Shown here: one piece after another, positions 17,546 to 26,900 of the stretch
Numbering within the stretch: position 1 is the first letter of the stretch
Layout: every line of letters starts with the position of its first letter
Source: SZUA-36 sp963727635
GTDB lineage: Bacteria; Pseudomonadota; Gammaproteobacteria; Xanthomonadales; SZUA-36
Reading direction: 5' to 3'
Assembly: GCA_963727635.1 (NCBI GenBank)
Contig: CAVSHP010000015.1
Span: 682,001-746,000 of the forward strand
DNA: 64,000 nt
The notes under the pieces: model-generated
The model's input: the letters and a program-made list of their open reading frames with translations, nothing else
Databases searched by the model: none
Told to the model about the DNA's origin: nothing
Position numbers and translations under genes: made by a program

Positions 17546-18499
17546 TTAACTTTCGGTCGCGCGGCGTCTCAACCACAGGGCGATGCCCAGGAATACTGCG
17601 GCAACGGCGAGACCGATCAGCATATGGGTGGAAAACAAACGGTGCAGTATGTTGGCGACTGTCACCTCGTGGCTAAAGGTATCGGTCAACGGGATGCCGA
17701 GCGATACTTCGAGCTTGTTATTGCCGTGGTCATTGGCTGACATGATCAACGGGCTGTTGGCAAACCATTCGCCGATAATACCGAACAGGTGTTTCTTCAG
17801 TGTGAAGGTTTGCAGGAACTCGATCCAGACCTGCAGCACTGCAACCACCACCGGCGGCAGGATGGCAAACAACAGTGGTATGCGCGGTGCAAATGAAGAC
17901 ACCAGCATCAGCCAACCGTACAGCGGTAATGCCCAGACCGATTGCGCCAGGTAGCTCAGCAGCACCATGCTCCAGGCCTTGAAAGGGTTGCCGAGACTCA
18001 GGAACAGCGTCCACGGGTTTTCACCCAGTGACAACACGACAACCGAGAAAATCAGCATGATGACGATATAGGTCAGGACATAGATGACCCAGAAGATAAC
18101 CGGTGCAACCACCATGGCCGACAGCAGTTTTGATCCCAGCGTCATCGTGTCCGAAGCCGGTAGTGACTTCCAGAACAGGATGCTGCGGTCCTTGCGGTCA
18201 TCGTAGAGTGAGCCCAGCAGGTAGAAAAACACCACGAAGGCGAGGGCCAGGGTAAACAGGCCCGGGAAAACGGCAATGATGACACCGTAGATGACATTGC
18301 TGCGCAGACCGGCATCCGTTTGCGACAGGAACCGGGTCAGTTCTCTCAGTGACTGGAACTCATTGTCAAAGTGACTGAAAGTGAAAATGAACATCAGGGT
18401 CAATACGATGTAGATGCCACCTATCACCAGTGGTGTCGTGCGGAACGCCCCCTGGTTTTCCCAGTACTCGCGTTTGACCAGGGCCAGCAGGCGGTTCAT
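17546..18499 (-). CDS. ABC-2 type permease of a YtrA-like operon
   Basis: 317 residues, intact, with six or so membrane segments (for example TTPLVIGGIYIVLTLMFIF, FPGLFTLALAFVVFFYLLG, VVAPVIFWVIYVLTYIVIML, LIGLAVAAVFLGIALWL). The loop LYDDRKDRSILFWKSLPASDTMTLGSKLL resembles that of bacitracin/cell-envelope-stress ABC-2 permeases such as YtrC/D. It overlaps the ATPase gene by four bases and is the last gene before the terminator. Substrate unknown. Confidence 0.88.
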   Translation of the reverse strand: MNRLLALVKREYWENQGAFRTTPLVIGGIYIVLTLMFIFTFSHFDNEFQSLRELTRFLSQTDAGLRSNVIYGVIIAVFPGLFTLALAFVVFFYLLGSLYDDRKDRSILFWKSLPASDTMTLGSKLLSAMVVAPVIFWVIYVLTYIVIMLIFSVVVLSLGENPWTLFLSLGNPFKAWSMVLLSYLAQSVWALPLYGWLMLVSSFAPRIPLLFAILPPVVVAVLQVWIEFLQTFTLKKHLFGIIGEWFANSPLIMSANDHGNNKLEVSLGIPLTDTFSHEVTVANILHRLFSTHMLIGLAVAAVFLGIALWLRRRATES

Positions 18500-19353
18500 G
18501 CGGCACCTCCACTCATGGTGGCGACAAACAGGTCGGCGACGCTCGGTGTATGCAGTTCACCCAGGGTCTTGAGTTGCTCGCGGTTCGAGTTTTTGTAAAG
18601 GAATATGAACCGTCCGAACAGCTCCCGTTCGTACAGCGGCGTTAATTCGCGGGCAGCAGCGGCCTTGTCGGGTGCGACGATCAACTCAACATAGCTTTCC
18701 TGAACCTCTTCCATGCTGCAATCGAGGGCAATACGTCCATCCTGGATGAAGATCAGGTCGCTGAGGATATGCTCGATCTCCTCAACCTGGTGCGTGGTGA
18801 TAATGATGGTACGTTCTTCATCGAAATAATCATTCAGCAGGTTGGTATAGAACTTTTTGCGGAACAGAATATCAAGACCCAGTGTCGGTTCGTCCAGTAC
18901 CAGCAGTTTCACGTCGATTGCCATGACGATGGCCAGGTGTAATTGTACCACCATGCCCTTGGATAACTGCTTGACCTTGTTGTCCAGTTTGATCTTGGTT
19001 GAAGCCAGGTATTTCAGGCATTTTTCCCGCGAGAATCTCGGGTGTATGTCTTCGGTGAGTTCAACCAGTTGTCCAACCCGTATCCAGCGGGGCAAGACGG
19101 CGACGTCGGCGATAAAGCACACGTCCTCCATCAGGGCCGCCCTGTCCTTGGAGGGGTTTTTACCAAGAACACTCAGTTCTCCCTCGTAGTTTGCGAGACC
19201 GAGGATGGCTTTCAGTGCCGTGGTCTTTCCGGCGCCATTCGGACCGATCAGGCCGACAATTCTGCCTGAAGGAATTTGCAGGTCGATATGGTCAACCGCG
19301 ATGGTGCTTCTGTAGCGTTTGGTCAGTCCTCGCGCTTCAATGACATTGTTCAT
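18496..19353 (-). CDS. ABC transporter ATP-binding protein of a YtrA-like operon
   Basis: 285 residues, intact. Walker A GPNGAGKTT (about residues 38-46), signature-like LSKGMVVQLHLAI (about 133-145; LSKGM replaces LSGGQ, common in the YtrB group), Walker B LLVLDEPTLGLD (about 154-165), and a switch His in ITTHQVEE. A C-terminal extension of about 75 residues follows the core. It powers the following permease, and the GntR gene immediately upstream shares its single-base junction at 19353. Confidence 0.93.
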   Translation of the reverse strand: MNNVIEARGLTKRYRSTIAVDHIDLQIPSGRIVGLIGPNGAGKTTALKAILGLANYEGELSVLGKNPSKDRAALMEDVCFIADVAVLPRWIRVGQLVELTEDIHPRFSREKCLKYLASTKIKLDNKVKQLSKGMVVQLHLAIVMAIDVKLLVLDEPTLGLDILFRKKFYTNLLNDYFDEERTIIITTHQVEEIEHILSDLIFIQDGRIALDCSMEEVQESYVELIVAPDKAAAARELTPLYERELFGRFIFLYKNSNREQLKTLGELHTPSVADLFVATMSGGAA

Positions 19354-19724
19354 CAGGAATCGCCTTCTTGTTCTGTAGCAGATTGGAGTAGTTTATTGGT
19401 ATCAAGACCGAGTTGCCGTATACGGGTGACCATTGCCGGCCATTCTTCCTTGAGAAATTTTTCGCGTTCACTTTCCATCAGTTTTTTTCTTGCACCCTCA
19501 CACACAAACATACCCAGTCCACGGTGCTTCTCGACGAGTCCTTCATCGACAAGTGCCTGGTAGGACTTGGATACCGTGATTGGATTGAGCTGGAAATCGG
19601 AAGCCACCGTCCTGACCGAGGGCAGGGCAACACCCTCCTCAAGCGTACCATCGAGGATCATGGCAATGGTTCGTTCTTTCAATTGCCAGTAAATTGGCTG
19701 GCTGTCATTCCATTGGGTTGTCAT
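19353..19724 (-). CDS. GntR-family repressor, YtrA subfamily
   Basis: 123 residues: the short YtrA form with a winged helix-turn-helix and only a brief C-terminal helix pair. Motifs are PIYWQLKERTIAMILDGTLEEGVALPSVRTVASDFQLNPITVSKSYQALVDEGLVEKHRGLGMFV, the canonical GntR DNA-binding domain. In YtrA systems it represses its own ABC operon until cell-envelope stress. A matching operator-like palindrome lies at 20017-20040. It starts 17 bases after a small upstream gene. Confidence 0.93.
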   Translation of the reverse strand: MTTQWNDSQPIYWQLKERTIAMILDGTLEEGVALPSVRTVASDFQLNPITVSKSYQALVDEGLVEKHRGLGMFVCEGARKKLMESEREKFLKEEWPAMVTRIRQLGLDTNKLLQSATEQEGDS

Positions 19725-19741
19725 GTCAGGGCCTGGTCTGT

Positions 19742-19984
19742 TTATCCGCGGCGAAACAGCAATAAACTGAGATTGAGTCCGCGGGACTTTTTCTCTGCCG
19801 TGTTACTGACACTGTCACTTCCGGCACCGTCAACTTTTGCTGAGATGCTGCTTTTTTGATCCGAAGAAACCTCGTTTTGCCGGGTTTCAACGCCTGCGGC
19901 TGAACTGATGAGTAGCAACAGGACGGCAAAAATCGCCACGCTGTTGGGAATATGAATTCTGTGATGTGGTGTTAAATGCAACAT
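19742..19984 (-). CDS. Small exported protein heading the GntR/ABC operon
   Basis: 80 residues from ATG 19984 (an in-frame ATG at 20014 would overlap the likely promoter). Residues about 11-30 (NSVAIFAVLLLLISSAAG) form a signal peptide or anchor, followed by a short polar stretch and the C-terminus NLSLLLFRRG. No known domain. Being 17 bases before the GntR gene and directly after the operator-like palindrome argues it is a real first gene of the operon. The start is not certain. Confidence 0.5.
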   Translation of the reverse strand: MLHLTPHHRIHIPNSVAIFAVLLLLISSAAGVETRQNEVSSDQKSSISAKVDGAGSDSVSNTAEKKSRGLNLSLLLFRRG

Positions 19985-20016
19985 TGGTGATCTCACGGGT
20001 ATGATGATTCTCATGT

Positions 20017-20040
20017 AGTGTTGTAGTGAAGTATAACACT
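20017..20040 (-). promoter_or_regulatory. Candidate YtrA-type operator overlapping the promoter
   Basis: AGTGTT-N12-AACACT is a near-perfect palindrome 32 bases before the small gene. It resembles the AGTGTA-N13-TACACT operator I recall for Bacillus YtrA. TATACT on the minus strand lies within it and could be the -10 box. Binding is inferred. Confidence 0.5.
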
Positions 20041-20041
20041 A

Positions 20042-20310
20042 TAAAAAGTAATTACAACTGGTTGTTGGATTTTTTTTGGTTTCGCCCCTTATGGGCGAGT
20101 TGCTTTTCTTTGCTTGCACAAAGAAAAGTAACCAAAAGAAAGTGCACCCCGGTCAGATGGTCGCTGCGCGACTTCCCTCGTTACTCGTTGCTTAGTGTCA
20201 CCGATCGGCACAGCGCTTCCTGCGCTGGGCCTCACTGAAATGGTCTATCCCTGGCCATTTCTGACAGTCGCGCCTCACTCCTCGGCATCTTCAAAGGGGA
20301 GATTAAGAGC
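20042..20310. repeat. Dispersed repeat region of a type common in Gammaproteobacteria
   Basis: Begins TTTGGTTTCGCCCCTTATGGG and contains a small hairpin (TTTCTTTG...CAAAGAAA around 20105-20126), then AGTAACCAAAAGAAAGTGCACCCC, and ends with CGGCATCTTCAAAGGGGA. From memory this layout, ending in a CGGCAT-TCAAAGGGG motif and followed by short tandem repeats, recurs between genes in many gammaproteobacterial genomes. No gene is supported. Confidence 0.55.
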
Positions 20311-20424
20311 AAGGGCAAGGGCAAGGGCAAGGGCAAAAGCAAGGGCAAGGGCAAGGGCAAGGGCAAGGGCAAGGGCAAGGGCAAGGGCAGGGGCAAGGGC
20401 AAGGGCAGGGGCAGGGGCAGGGGA
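20310..20424. repeat. Hexanucleotide tandem repeat (AAGGGC)n
   Basis: About 18 near-perfect copies of AAGGGC, with an AAAAGC variant near 20335 and several AGGGGC copies toward the end. Frames through it encode only Arg-Ala or Cys-Pro dipeptides. It lies about 50 bases beyond the symporter stop. Copy number could vary between cells or be misassembled. Confidence 0.93.
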
Positions 20425-20474
20425 TTGGGATTGTTGCGGGTGTGGCTTGAATTTCTGTTTTACTGGACTGGGGT

Positions 20475-21911
20475 TCAGGGCTGTTCTTTTTGGGTGTTTG
20501 GAGAATCGAAACCGGGTGTTTTTTTACTTCCCAGCCATGCCAATGCCAATGCGGCCAGCAGCGGGACGTAGCGTTCGGCGACATCACCCGGGGTGTCGGT
20601 GGTCCAGTTGAGGATGACGGTGAGGACGAAGCCGGTTGACATGGCGGCGATGCGCCAGTTGGGCTTTACCGGTCCGCGCCACAGGGTGATGATGAGCAGT
20701 GGGCCGAAGGCGGCGGCCAGTGCCTGCCAGGCGAACAGGACACGGCTGAAAATGGCTTCCGGGGAGTATATCGCCAAGAGGATGGAGGCTATTCCTATCG
20801 ATAATACGACCCAGCGTGATTGCCTGAGACTTTCGCGGGTGGCGGTTTTGCCGTTGCGCAGGTCGTGGCTGACGCTGGATGCGGCGACCAGCAACTGGCT
20901 GTCGGCCGTGGACATGATGGCGGACAGGATTGCCGAGACCATGATACCGGCAAGCACACTTGGCAGCAGCAGGGTGGCCATTGCGAATAAAACCTGCTCG
21001 CCATTGCCGAGCGTCGAAACCAGGATTCTTCCACACCACCCCAGTACCACCATCCCGGTGTATATGATCACGGCCCATCCAATCGCTATCAGGCGTGCGG
21101 TCGGAATGGCTTTCTGGTCCTCCATTGCCATGAAGCGGTTGACCACGTGGGGTTGACCGGGGTAGCCAAGACCGATGCCGGCCAGGCCGATCACGAAACC
21201 GATCCCGGCTGCGAGGGATTCCTGGTGCGTCCATAAGGCGATCGTTGAAATACCATTCACATCGAGACTGGCCAGCATGACGCCCGGACCGCCAACGCTG
21301 ATCAATGCGATCACCGGCAGCAACACGGCACTCAATGCCATCAATGCACCTTGCAGGGTGTCGGTGATACTGGCGGCCCAGAATCCACCGAGCATGACAT
21401 AGGCCAGCACGATGGCGGCGCCGAGCACGATGGCCGTAACCGGGTCGATATTCAGGGCGCTGGCGAAGGTGTGACCGGCGGCCTGGAATTGTGCAGCAAC
21501 ATAGAAGGTGAATGAGAAAAGGATGACCGCTGAGCCGATCCTCATGATGTTTTTACGCCCTGCATCACCCTCCGGGCCTGCCAGGAATTCAGTCAGTGTC
21601 AGGGCGTTGTGGTCACGGCTTCGCTGCCACAGGCGTGGTGCAACCCAATACCAGTTGATAAAGAAACCGAGCAGGGTTGAGGGAATCAGCCATATTGCCG
21701 GCAGGCCCCATGCATAAGCAGCACCCGATACACCGAGCAGACTCCAGGCCGAGGATGAACTCGCCGAGGCGCTCAGTGCGGCAACCGCTGCACCCAGTTT
21801 ACGTCCTCCGAGATAGAAATCTTCTGTATCAGCGGTGCGCCGACTGGCCCACCAGCCGATAAACAGCAATAAAAACTGGTACAGAATCAGGGTCGCGATT
21901 AATACACTCAT
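20475..21911 (-). CDS. Sodium:solute symporter, PutP (proline) type
   Basis: 478 residues from ATG 21911, chosen because its start aligns with PutP; an in-frame start at 21980 adds an unrelated stretch. About 13 membrane helices. Family landmarks are DTEDFYLGGRKLGAAVAALSASASSSSAWSLLG (about residues 28-60, sodium-site serines), ALTLTEFL and GIGLGYPGQPHVVNRFMAM (about 235-253, typical of proline symporters). Solute is probably proline or a related compound; this is by similarity only. It stands alone. Confidence 0.85.
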   Translation of the reverse strand: MSVLIATLILYQFLLLFIGWWASRRTADTEDFYLGGRKLGAAVAALSASASSSSAWSLLGVSGAAYAWGLPAIWLIPSTLLGFFINWYWVAPRLWQRSRDHNALTLTEFLAGPEGDAGRKNIMRIGSAVILFSFTFYVAAQFQAAGHTFASALNIDPVTAIVLGAAIVLAYVMLGGFWAASITDTLQGALMALSAVLLPVIALISVGGPGVMLASLDVNGISTIALWTHQESLAAGIGFVIGLAGIGLGYPGQPHVVNRFMAMEDQKAIPTARLIAIGWAVIIYTGMVVLGWCGRILVSTLGNGEQVLFAMATLLLPSVLAGIMVSAILSAIMSTADSQLLVAASSVSHDLRNGKTATRESLRQSRWVVLSIGIASILLAIYSPEAIFSRVLFAWQALAAAFGPLLIITLWRGPVKPNWRIAAMSTGFVLTVILNWTTDTPGDVAERYVPLLAALALAWLGSKKTPGFDSPNTQKEQP

Positions 21912-22012
21912 GGCGCAAAGCATAACGCACATTAAAGAATGAAACATTTTGTTTGCGCCCGGGGTCAGATAGTTGGACAATTCGCAATCTGTTTATAAGG
22001 AGTAAGTACGGA

Positions 22013-22705
22013 ATGAACAATTTAAAGCGTTGCGGTCTGATCTTGGTCGTATCAATTATCACAATAAATGCATGGGCCACTGAATTGAATACGGAAGAAA
22101 AGAAACTGGGTTACATCATCGGTATGGATATCGGCAAGTCATTGAAAGAACAGGGTACGGCAGTTGACCTCGACTCCCTGATCATCGCCATCCGTGCAAC
22201 TTACAATGGTGAACCCCTGGCCATGACAGACGAAGAGGCTGCACAGGTTCGCAAGGATTACATAGAAAAACGGCAGGCTGAACAAAAGGCGGAAGCCGCT
22301 GCCATTGGTGCGACCAATCTCGCAGAAGGCAAGAAGTTTTTGGCCGAGAACGCAAAAAAAGAAGGCGTGCAGACTACAGCATCCGGATTACAGTACAAGG
22401 TTGAAACCATGGGCACGGGGCCCAAGCCGGTTGCCACGGATACCGTCAAGGTTAATTACCGCGGCACCCTGCTCGATGGTACCGAGTTTGATAGCTCTTA
22501 CGCCCGCAATGAGCCCATTTCCTTTGGTCTGAACCGCGTAATTGCCGGTTGGACCGAAGGCGTGCAACTGATGCCTGTCGGCAGTAAGTTCATTTTCTGG
22601 GTAAAGCCGGACCTGGCCTACGGTGAAGGCGGTGGCGGTCCTATTCCGCCCAACTCGACACTGAAATTTGAAGTGGAATTGCTGGACATTGAGAAGCCGG
22701 AGTAA
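22013..22705 (+). CDS. FKBP-type peptidyl-prolyl isomerase, FkpA/Mip-like, exported
   Basis: 230 residues. AAGGAG nine bases before ATG 22013 sets the start. A signal peptide (about residues 1-22, ending NAWA) is followed by the helical dimerisation domain (LGYIIGMDIGKSLKEQG... KKFLAENAKKEGVQTTASGLQYKV) and the FKBP domain (VKVNYRGTLLDGTEFDSSY, VIAGWTEGVQLMPVGSKFIFWVKPDLAYGEGGGGPIPPNSTLKFEVELLDI). It assists periplasmic protein folding. Full length; a hairpin follows the stop. Confidence 0.95.
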   Translation: MNNLKRCGLILVVSIITINAWATELNTEEKKLGYIIGMDIGKSLKEQGTAVDLDSLIIAIRATYNGEPLAMTDEEAAQVRKDYIEKRQAEQKAEAAAIGATNLAEGKKFLAENAKKEGVQTTASGLQYKVETMGTGPKPVATDTVKVNYRGTLLDGTEFDSSYARNEPISFGLNRVIAGWTEGVQLMPVGSKFIFWVKPDLAYGEGGGGPIPPNSTLKFEVELLDIEKPE

Positions 22706-22716
22706 TTCTGCTCAAC

Positions 22717-22740
22717 AGCGTGCCAAATCGTTGGCACGCT
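22717..22740 (+). terminator. Hairpin after the FKBP isomerase gene
   Basis: Perfect 10-bp stem AGCGTGCCAA / TTGGCACGCT with a four-base loop, 12 bases after the stop. No T run follows, so termination efficiency is unclear. Confidence 0.55.
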
Positions 22741-22753
22741 GATCCAGACAAAG

Positions 22754-22820
22754 GCGTGGCCGCGATCTTTCCAGTCCGGTTGTTATATCCGATGCCGGGA
22801 AGGAAATGTCCTGGCCACGC
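22754..22820. other. Second hairpin-forming stretch, no gene
   Basis: GCGTGGCC at 22754-22761 pairs with GGCCACGC at 22813-22820, enclosing about 50 bases. It does not fit a tRNA cloverleaf. A small RNA is possible but unsupported. Confidence 0.3.
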
Positions 22821-22861
22821 TTCAGTTCAATGCAATTGAATCCCCCGATACTGATTTTACC

Positions 22862-23130
22862 AGGGCCTGTTAACACTATGCGGATACCCATCGACAGCGG
22901 TCATTTTTTTGCAGGACAAGGCGTATCGAGTGAAGTGTACCCGTGGTACATGAGCGAAAATGCAACGTCGTCATGCGGAAAAATGGCCTTGTCCCGAAGG
23001 GTTGGCTTTCCAATTGAGCCATACGGCGTTGCTTATCGCTCATTTGGAGCAACCAAACTACGCTCTGCGCGCCTTGCCTGGCTCAATTGGAGAGCCAACG
23101 CTGGGCATCCGCATAGTGTTAACAGGCCCT
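22862..23130. repeat. Palindromic element, family C (269 bp)
   Basis: Perfect 24-base terminal inverted repeats (AGGGCCTGTTAACACTATGC and GGAT) at 22862-22885 and 23107-23130. A second internal pair (GGTTGGCTTTCCAATTGAGCC near 22999, complement ending near 23100) lies inside. No coding capacity. Related fragments occur at 43343-43358 and 43887-43935, so it is a dispersed family in this genome. Confidence 0.85.
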
Positions 23131-23147
23131 AGCATATTTGAAGCATC

Positions 23148-23675
23148 ATGAGTAACAGCCTTAAAGATCAATTGCTGGCTCTCGGCCTGGCGCCAAAGAA
23201 AAGCAAACCCAAGCCTGAAAAGCCCCATAGGGTCCGGCCAAAATCTGTTAAAAGTCATAAAAGAAGCGACGAGATTTCTCTCGATCAGGCTTACAGAATA
23301 CGCATCCGGGAGGAACGTCTGCAGCGGGAAAGAGCGGCTGAGCTCAAGCGCGAACAGGAACGCAAGCGTCGCGAGACCAATCAGAAAATCCAGGCCTTGA
23401 TCAATGAATGTGCAATGCGTGATCCTGCGGCTGAGAACAAGCGAAATTTTATTTACAAGGGACGGATTCGCAGTGTTCTGGCGACACGTGAACAGATCAT
23501 CGAAATTAATTCAGGTTCGATTGGAGTCGTCTATCTAAGTGGTAATTATCACCTTTTGCCGGCCGACAAGATTGAACAGATACGTCAATTTGCCGCCGAC
23601 CATATCCCCGACCTGCAAGGCGCCGAAAGTCCCGATGAAGAGGATCACCCGGTACCGGACGATCTGATCTGGTAG
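23148..23675 (+). CDS. DUF2058 family protein (YaiL-like)
   Basis: 175 residues, intact. N-terminal LKDQLLALGLAPKKSKPKPEK, a long highly charged coiled coil (about residues 45-85, IRIREERLQRERAAELKREQERKRRE) and the conserved C-terminal domain NKRNFIYKGRIRSVLATREQ and SGNYHLLPADKIEQI. Described in the family as nucleic-acid-associated, exact function unknown. It is enclosed by two palindromic elements, 17 bases before its start and about 30 after its stop. Confidence 0.92.
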   Translation: MSNSLKDQLLALGLAPKKSKPKPEKPHRVRPKSVKSHKRSDEISLDQAYRIRIREERLQRERAAELKREQERKRRETNQKIQALINECAMRDPAAENKRNFIYKGRIRSVLATREQIIEINSGSIGVVYLSGNYHLLPADKIEQIRQFAADHIPDLQGAESPDEEDHPVPDDLIW

Positions 23676-23704
23676 TGTCAAAAGGCCGGTGTTGAATTGC
23701 CTGA

Positions 23705-23972
23705 TTAGTGCAATGTATCCCCTAAACCTTCGGATCAGTGGACACCAGAATGTTCAGCACAAGGCACGCTCGCGCAGACATAGTGGTTCTATGTCAAGCG
23801 AGTGTAACACAGTGATGGACATTCTGGTGTCCACCCTCAGGGCGAGCTCACAAGCTGTCATCTGTTGCGTTAGCGCTTCTCGACATAGAACCACTATGCC
23901 TTCAAACCGCTGCCTTGCAGCTAACAGCTTGTGAGCTCGCTGATCCGAAGGTTTAGGGGATACATTGCACTA
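23705..23972. repeat. Nested palindromic element, family D (268 bp), overlapping the metH stop
   Basis: Terminal inverted repeats of about 34 bases (starting TAGTGCAATGTATCCCC, then TAAACCTTCGGATCAG) at 23705-23738 and 23939-23972. Within are a TGGACACCAGAATG inverted pair, a GCGAGCTCACAAGCTGT inverted pair and two copies, in opposite sense, of GACATAGAACCACTATG. The right terminal three bases are the metH stop codon. Without its unpaired parts the whole element could fold as a branched cruciform. No gene inside. Confidence 0.88.
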
Positions 23973-26900
23973 GAACGCAATATTCGCCGCGAGCAGATTA
24001 CGCGCCCGTTCCGGACTGATGTCCTTGCGTTTAGCGTAATCGAGTAACTGGTCTTCAAGTATGTTGCCGAGCACAAAGTAGCTGCTCTCGGGATGGGCGA
24101 AGTAGTACCCGCTAACCGAAGATGCAGGTAACATGGCGTATCCGCTTGTCAGTTCCATCCTTGAGTTGGTTTCAGCTTCCAACAGCGCAAAGATTTTTTC
24201 CTTTTCACTATGGTCAGGACAGGCGGGATAACCCGGGGCCGGACGTATTCCGCGGTATGCTTCGTTGACCAGCGCCTGGTTATCCAGCGATTCCTGCGGA
24301 TCATAGGCCCAGAGTTGCATCCGCACCCGCCGGTGCGTGTGCTCGGCCAGCGCCTCGGCCAGGCGATCGGCCAGCGACTTGAGCATGATCGCGGCATAGT
24401 CGTCGTGGGCGCTCTCATACTCAGCCAGTTTTGTCTCAATGCCCAGGCCGGCGGTAACTGCAAACAGACCGATGTGGTCCTTTAGACCCGTTGCAGATGG
24501 TGCGATGTAGTCGGCGAGGCAGCGGTTGTAGCGGCCTGGTGCCTTTGGTTTTTGCTGACGCAGAAAATTGAGACGCCGCAATTCGGTGCGGTGCTCTGCA
24601 TCCGCGTAAATCACGACATCATCACCCTCTGCGGAGGCGGGAAATATACCCACCGTGGCACGCGCGTTCAGCCACCGCCCGGCAACGATCTGCCTTAACA
24701 TGGTTTGTGCATCTGCAAACAGGCTGCGTGCGGCTTCGCCCTTGTCCTGGTCATCGAGAATTTCCGGGTAACGACCCTGTAATTCCCAGGTCTGGAAAAA
24801 AGGCGTCCAGTCAATCAGTGGCACCAGTTCCGCCAAATCGATGTCGTCAAAAACGTGCAAACCGGGTTTGGCAGGTTGGCTCACACCCGTGGCGGGCCAG
24901 TCGGGTGAAAACGCATTGCGGCGGGCTTCCTCCAGGCTGACCGGCGGCTTTCTGGAACTACCCGCGGCCCTGCGCTCACGCATCTCCGCGTAATCCCTTG
25001 CCGTGCTGGCCGCCAGTTTCTTGCGTGCCTCGCCATCGCTGAGTTTTCTCGCCACACCAACGGCACGTGACGCGTCCTTGACCCAGAACACACCGTTGGC
25101 GTATTCGGGTTCGATACGCAAGGCGGTATGTAACGGCGAGGTGGTCGCGCCGCCGATCATCAGCGGCTGTTGCAGGCCACGGCGCTGCATTTCGCTCGCG
25201 ACGTGGCGCATTTCTTCGAGTGACGGCGTGATAAGACCTGACAGACCAATGATGTCCACTTTTTCGCGCAGTGCCGTTTCAATGATGGTTTCGGCGGATA
25301 CCATGACGCCAAGGTCGATCACATCAAAGTGATTGCAGGCCAGCACGACGCCAACGATATTCTTGCCGATGTCGTGGACATCACCCTTGACGGTTGCCAT
25401 CAGGACACGCACCAGGCGCTCACCGCCGTGGCCGGTGAGACGCTTTTCCTCTTCGATGTAGGGAACCAGGACTGCCACGGCCTGCTTCATAACACGTGCA
25501 CTTTTGACCACCTGGGGCAGGAACATGCGACCATCACCAAACAGGTCGCCGACGATGTTCATACCATCCATGAGCGGGCCTTCGATAACATCCAGTGCAC
25601 GTGACGAAGCGGCCCGTGCCTCCTCGGTATCCTCTTTTATATAGGTATTGATCCCCTTGACCAGGGCGTGCTTCAGGCGTTCCGTCACCGACCCCTTGCG
25701 CCAGGCCTCATCGATTTCCTCGCTCTTGCCGGCACCCTGGAAAGCCTGCGCCATTTCAAGCAGGCGGTCGGTTGCGTCCGGCCTGCGGTTCAGCACGACA
25801 TCTTCGACCGCGTCGCGCAAGGCCGGAGCAATCTCATCGTAAATCTCGAGCTGTCCTGCGTTGACGATGCCCATGTCCATGCCGGCGTGCACCGCGTGGT
25901 AAAGAAACACACTGTGTATGGCCTCACGGACCCTGTCCTGGCCCCTGAAGGAAAATGAAATATTGCTGACCCCGCCGGAAATCAGGGCCCCCGGGCAGGA
26001 TTGCTTGATACGCCGGGTGGCTTCGATAAAATCAAGTCCATAGCTGTTATGCGCATCGATACCGGTGGCGATGGCAAAAATATTGGGGTCAAAAATGATG
26101 TCTTCAGGTGGAAATCCAACCACTTCGGTCAGCAGTTTCCAGGCCCTCTGGCAAAAACTGACACGTTTTTCCAGGCTGTCGGCCTGGCCATTTTCATCGA
26201 ATGCCATAACGATCACGGCCGCCCCAAAGCGTAATATGGTGCGCGCCTGGGCGATGAAAGCTGCTTCACCTTCCTTGAGGCTGATCGAGTTGACCACGCC
26301 TTTGCCCTGTAAACAGGCAAGCCCGGCTTCCAGCACTTCCCAACGGGAAGAATCGAGCATGACCGGCACCCGGGCGATGTCGGGTTCCGAGGCGATCTGG
26401 TGCAGAAAGCGGGTCATCACCGCGACGCCGTCAAGCAGGCCTTCATCCATGTTGATGTCGATGATCTGCGCACCGTTCATGATCTGCTGCCGGGCGACCT
26501 CGACGGCGGCTTCGAAATCGTCGGCCTGGATCAGGCGGCGGAATACCGCCGAGCCGGTCACATTGGTACGCTCACCGACATTGACAAAGTTCAACTCCGG
26601 CGTCAGTGTCAATGGCTCCAGGCCGGCAAGCCTGCAATAAGGAACGGCTGCCGGCGGGGTCCGTGTTTTCTGGTTCTTGAGGGCATCGCCAATGGCCCGG
26701 ATATGCTCCGGTCTCGTTCCGCAGCAACCCCCGGCCATGTTGATCAGGCCGGCTGAGGCAAATTCCTTGATGACGCTGGCCATGTGTTCGGGAGTATCGT
26801 CGTAGCCGCCCAGTTCATTTGGCAGACCAGCATTGGGATGCACGCTGACCGGGCACTCGGCAACCTGGGACAGTTCCTGCAGCCAGGGGCGCAGTTCCGT

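Noticed and set aside
20195..20611. Open frames encoding long Arg-Ala or Cys-Pro repeats
   Set aside because: Direct translation of the AAGGGC hexamer array; no protein-like flanks.
22740..22825. Hairpin-rich stretch considered as a tRNA or small RNA gene
   Set aside because: Does not form a cloverleaf or end in CCA and has no supporting promoter or known family.
23676..23972. Palindromic repeats considered as a CRISPR array
   Set aside because: Repeats are inverted and nested, not regularly spaced direct repeats, and no cas genes are present.
25668..26756. Long open frames antisense to metH
   Set aside because: metH is full length with all domain motifs; the antisense frames have no family resemblance.
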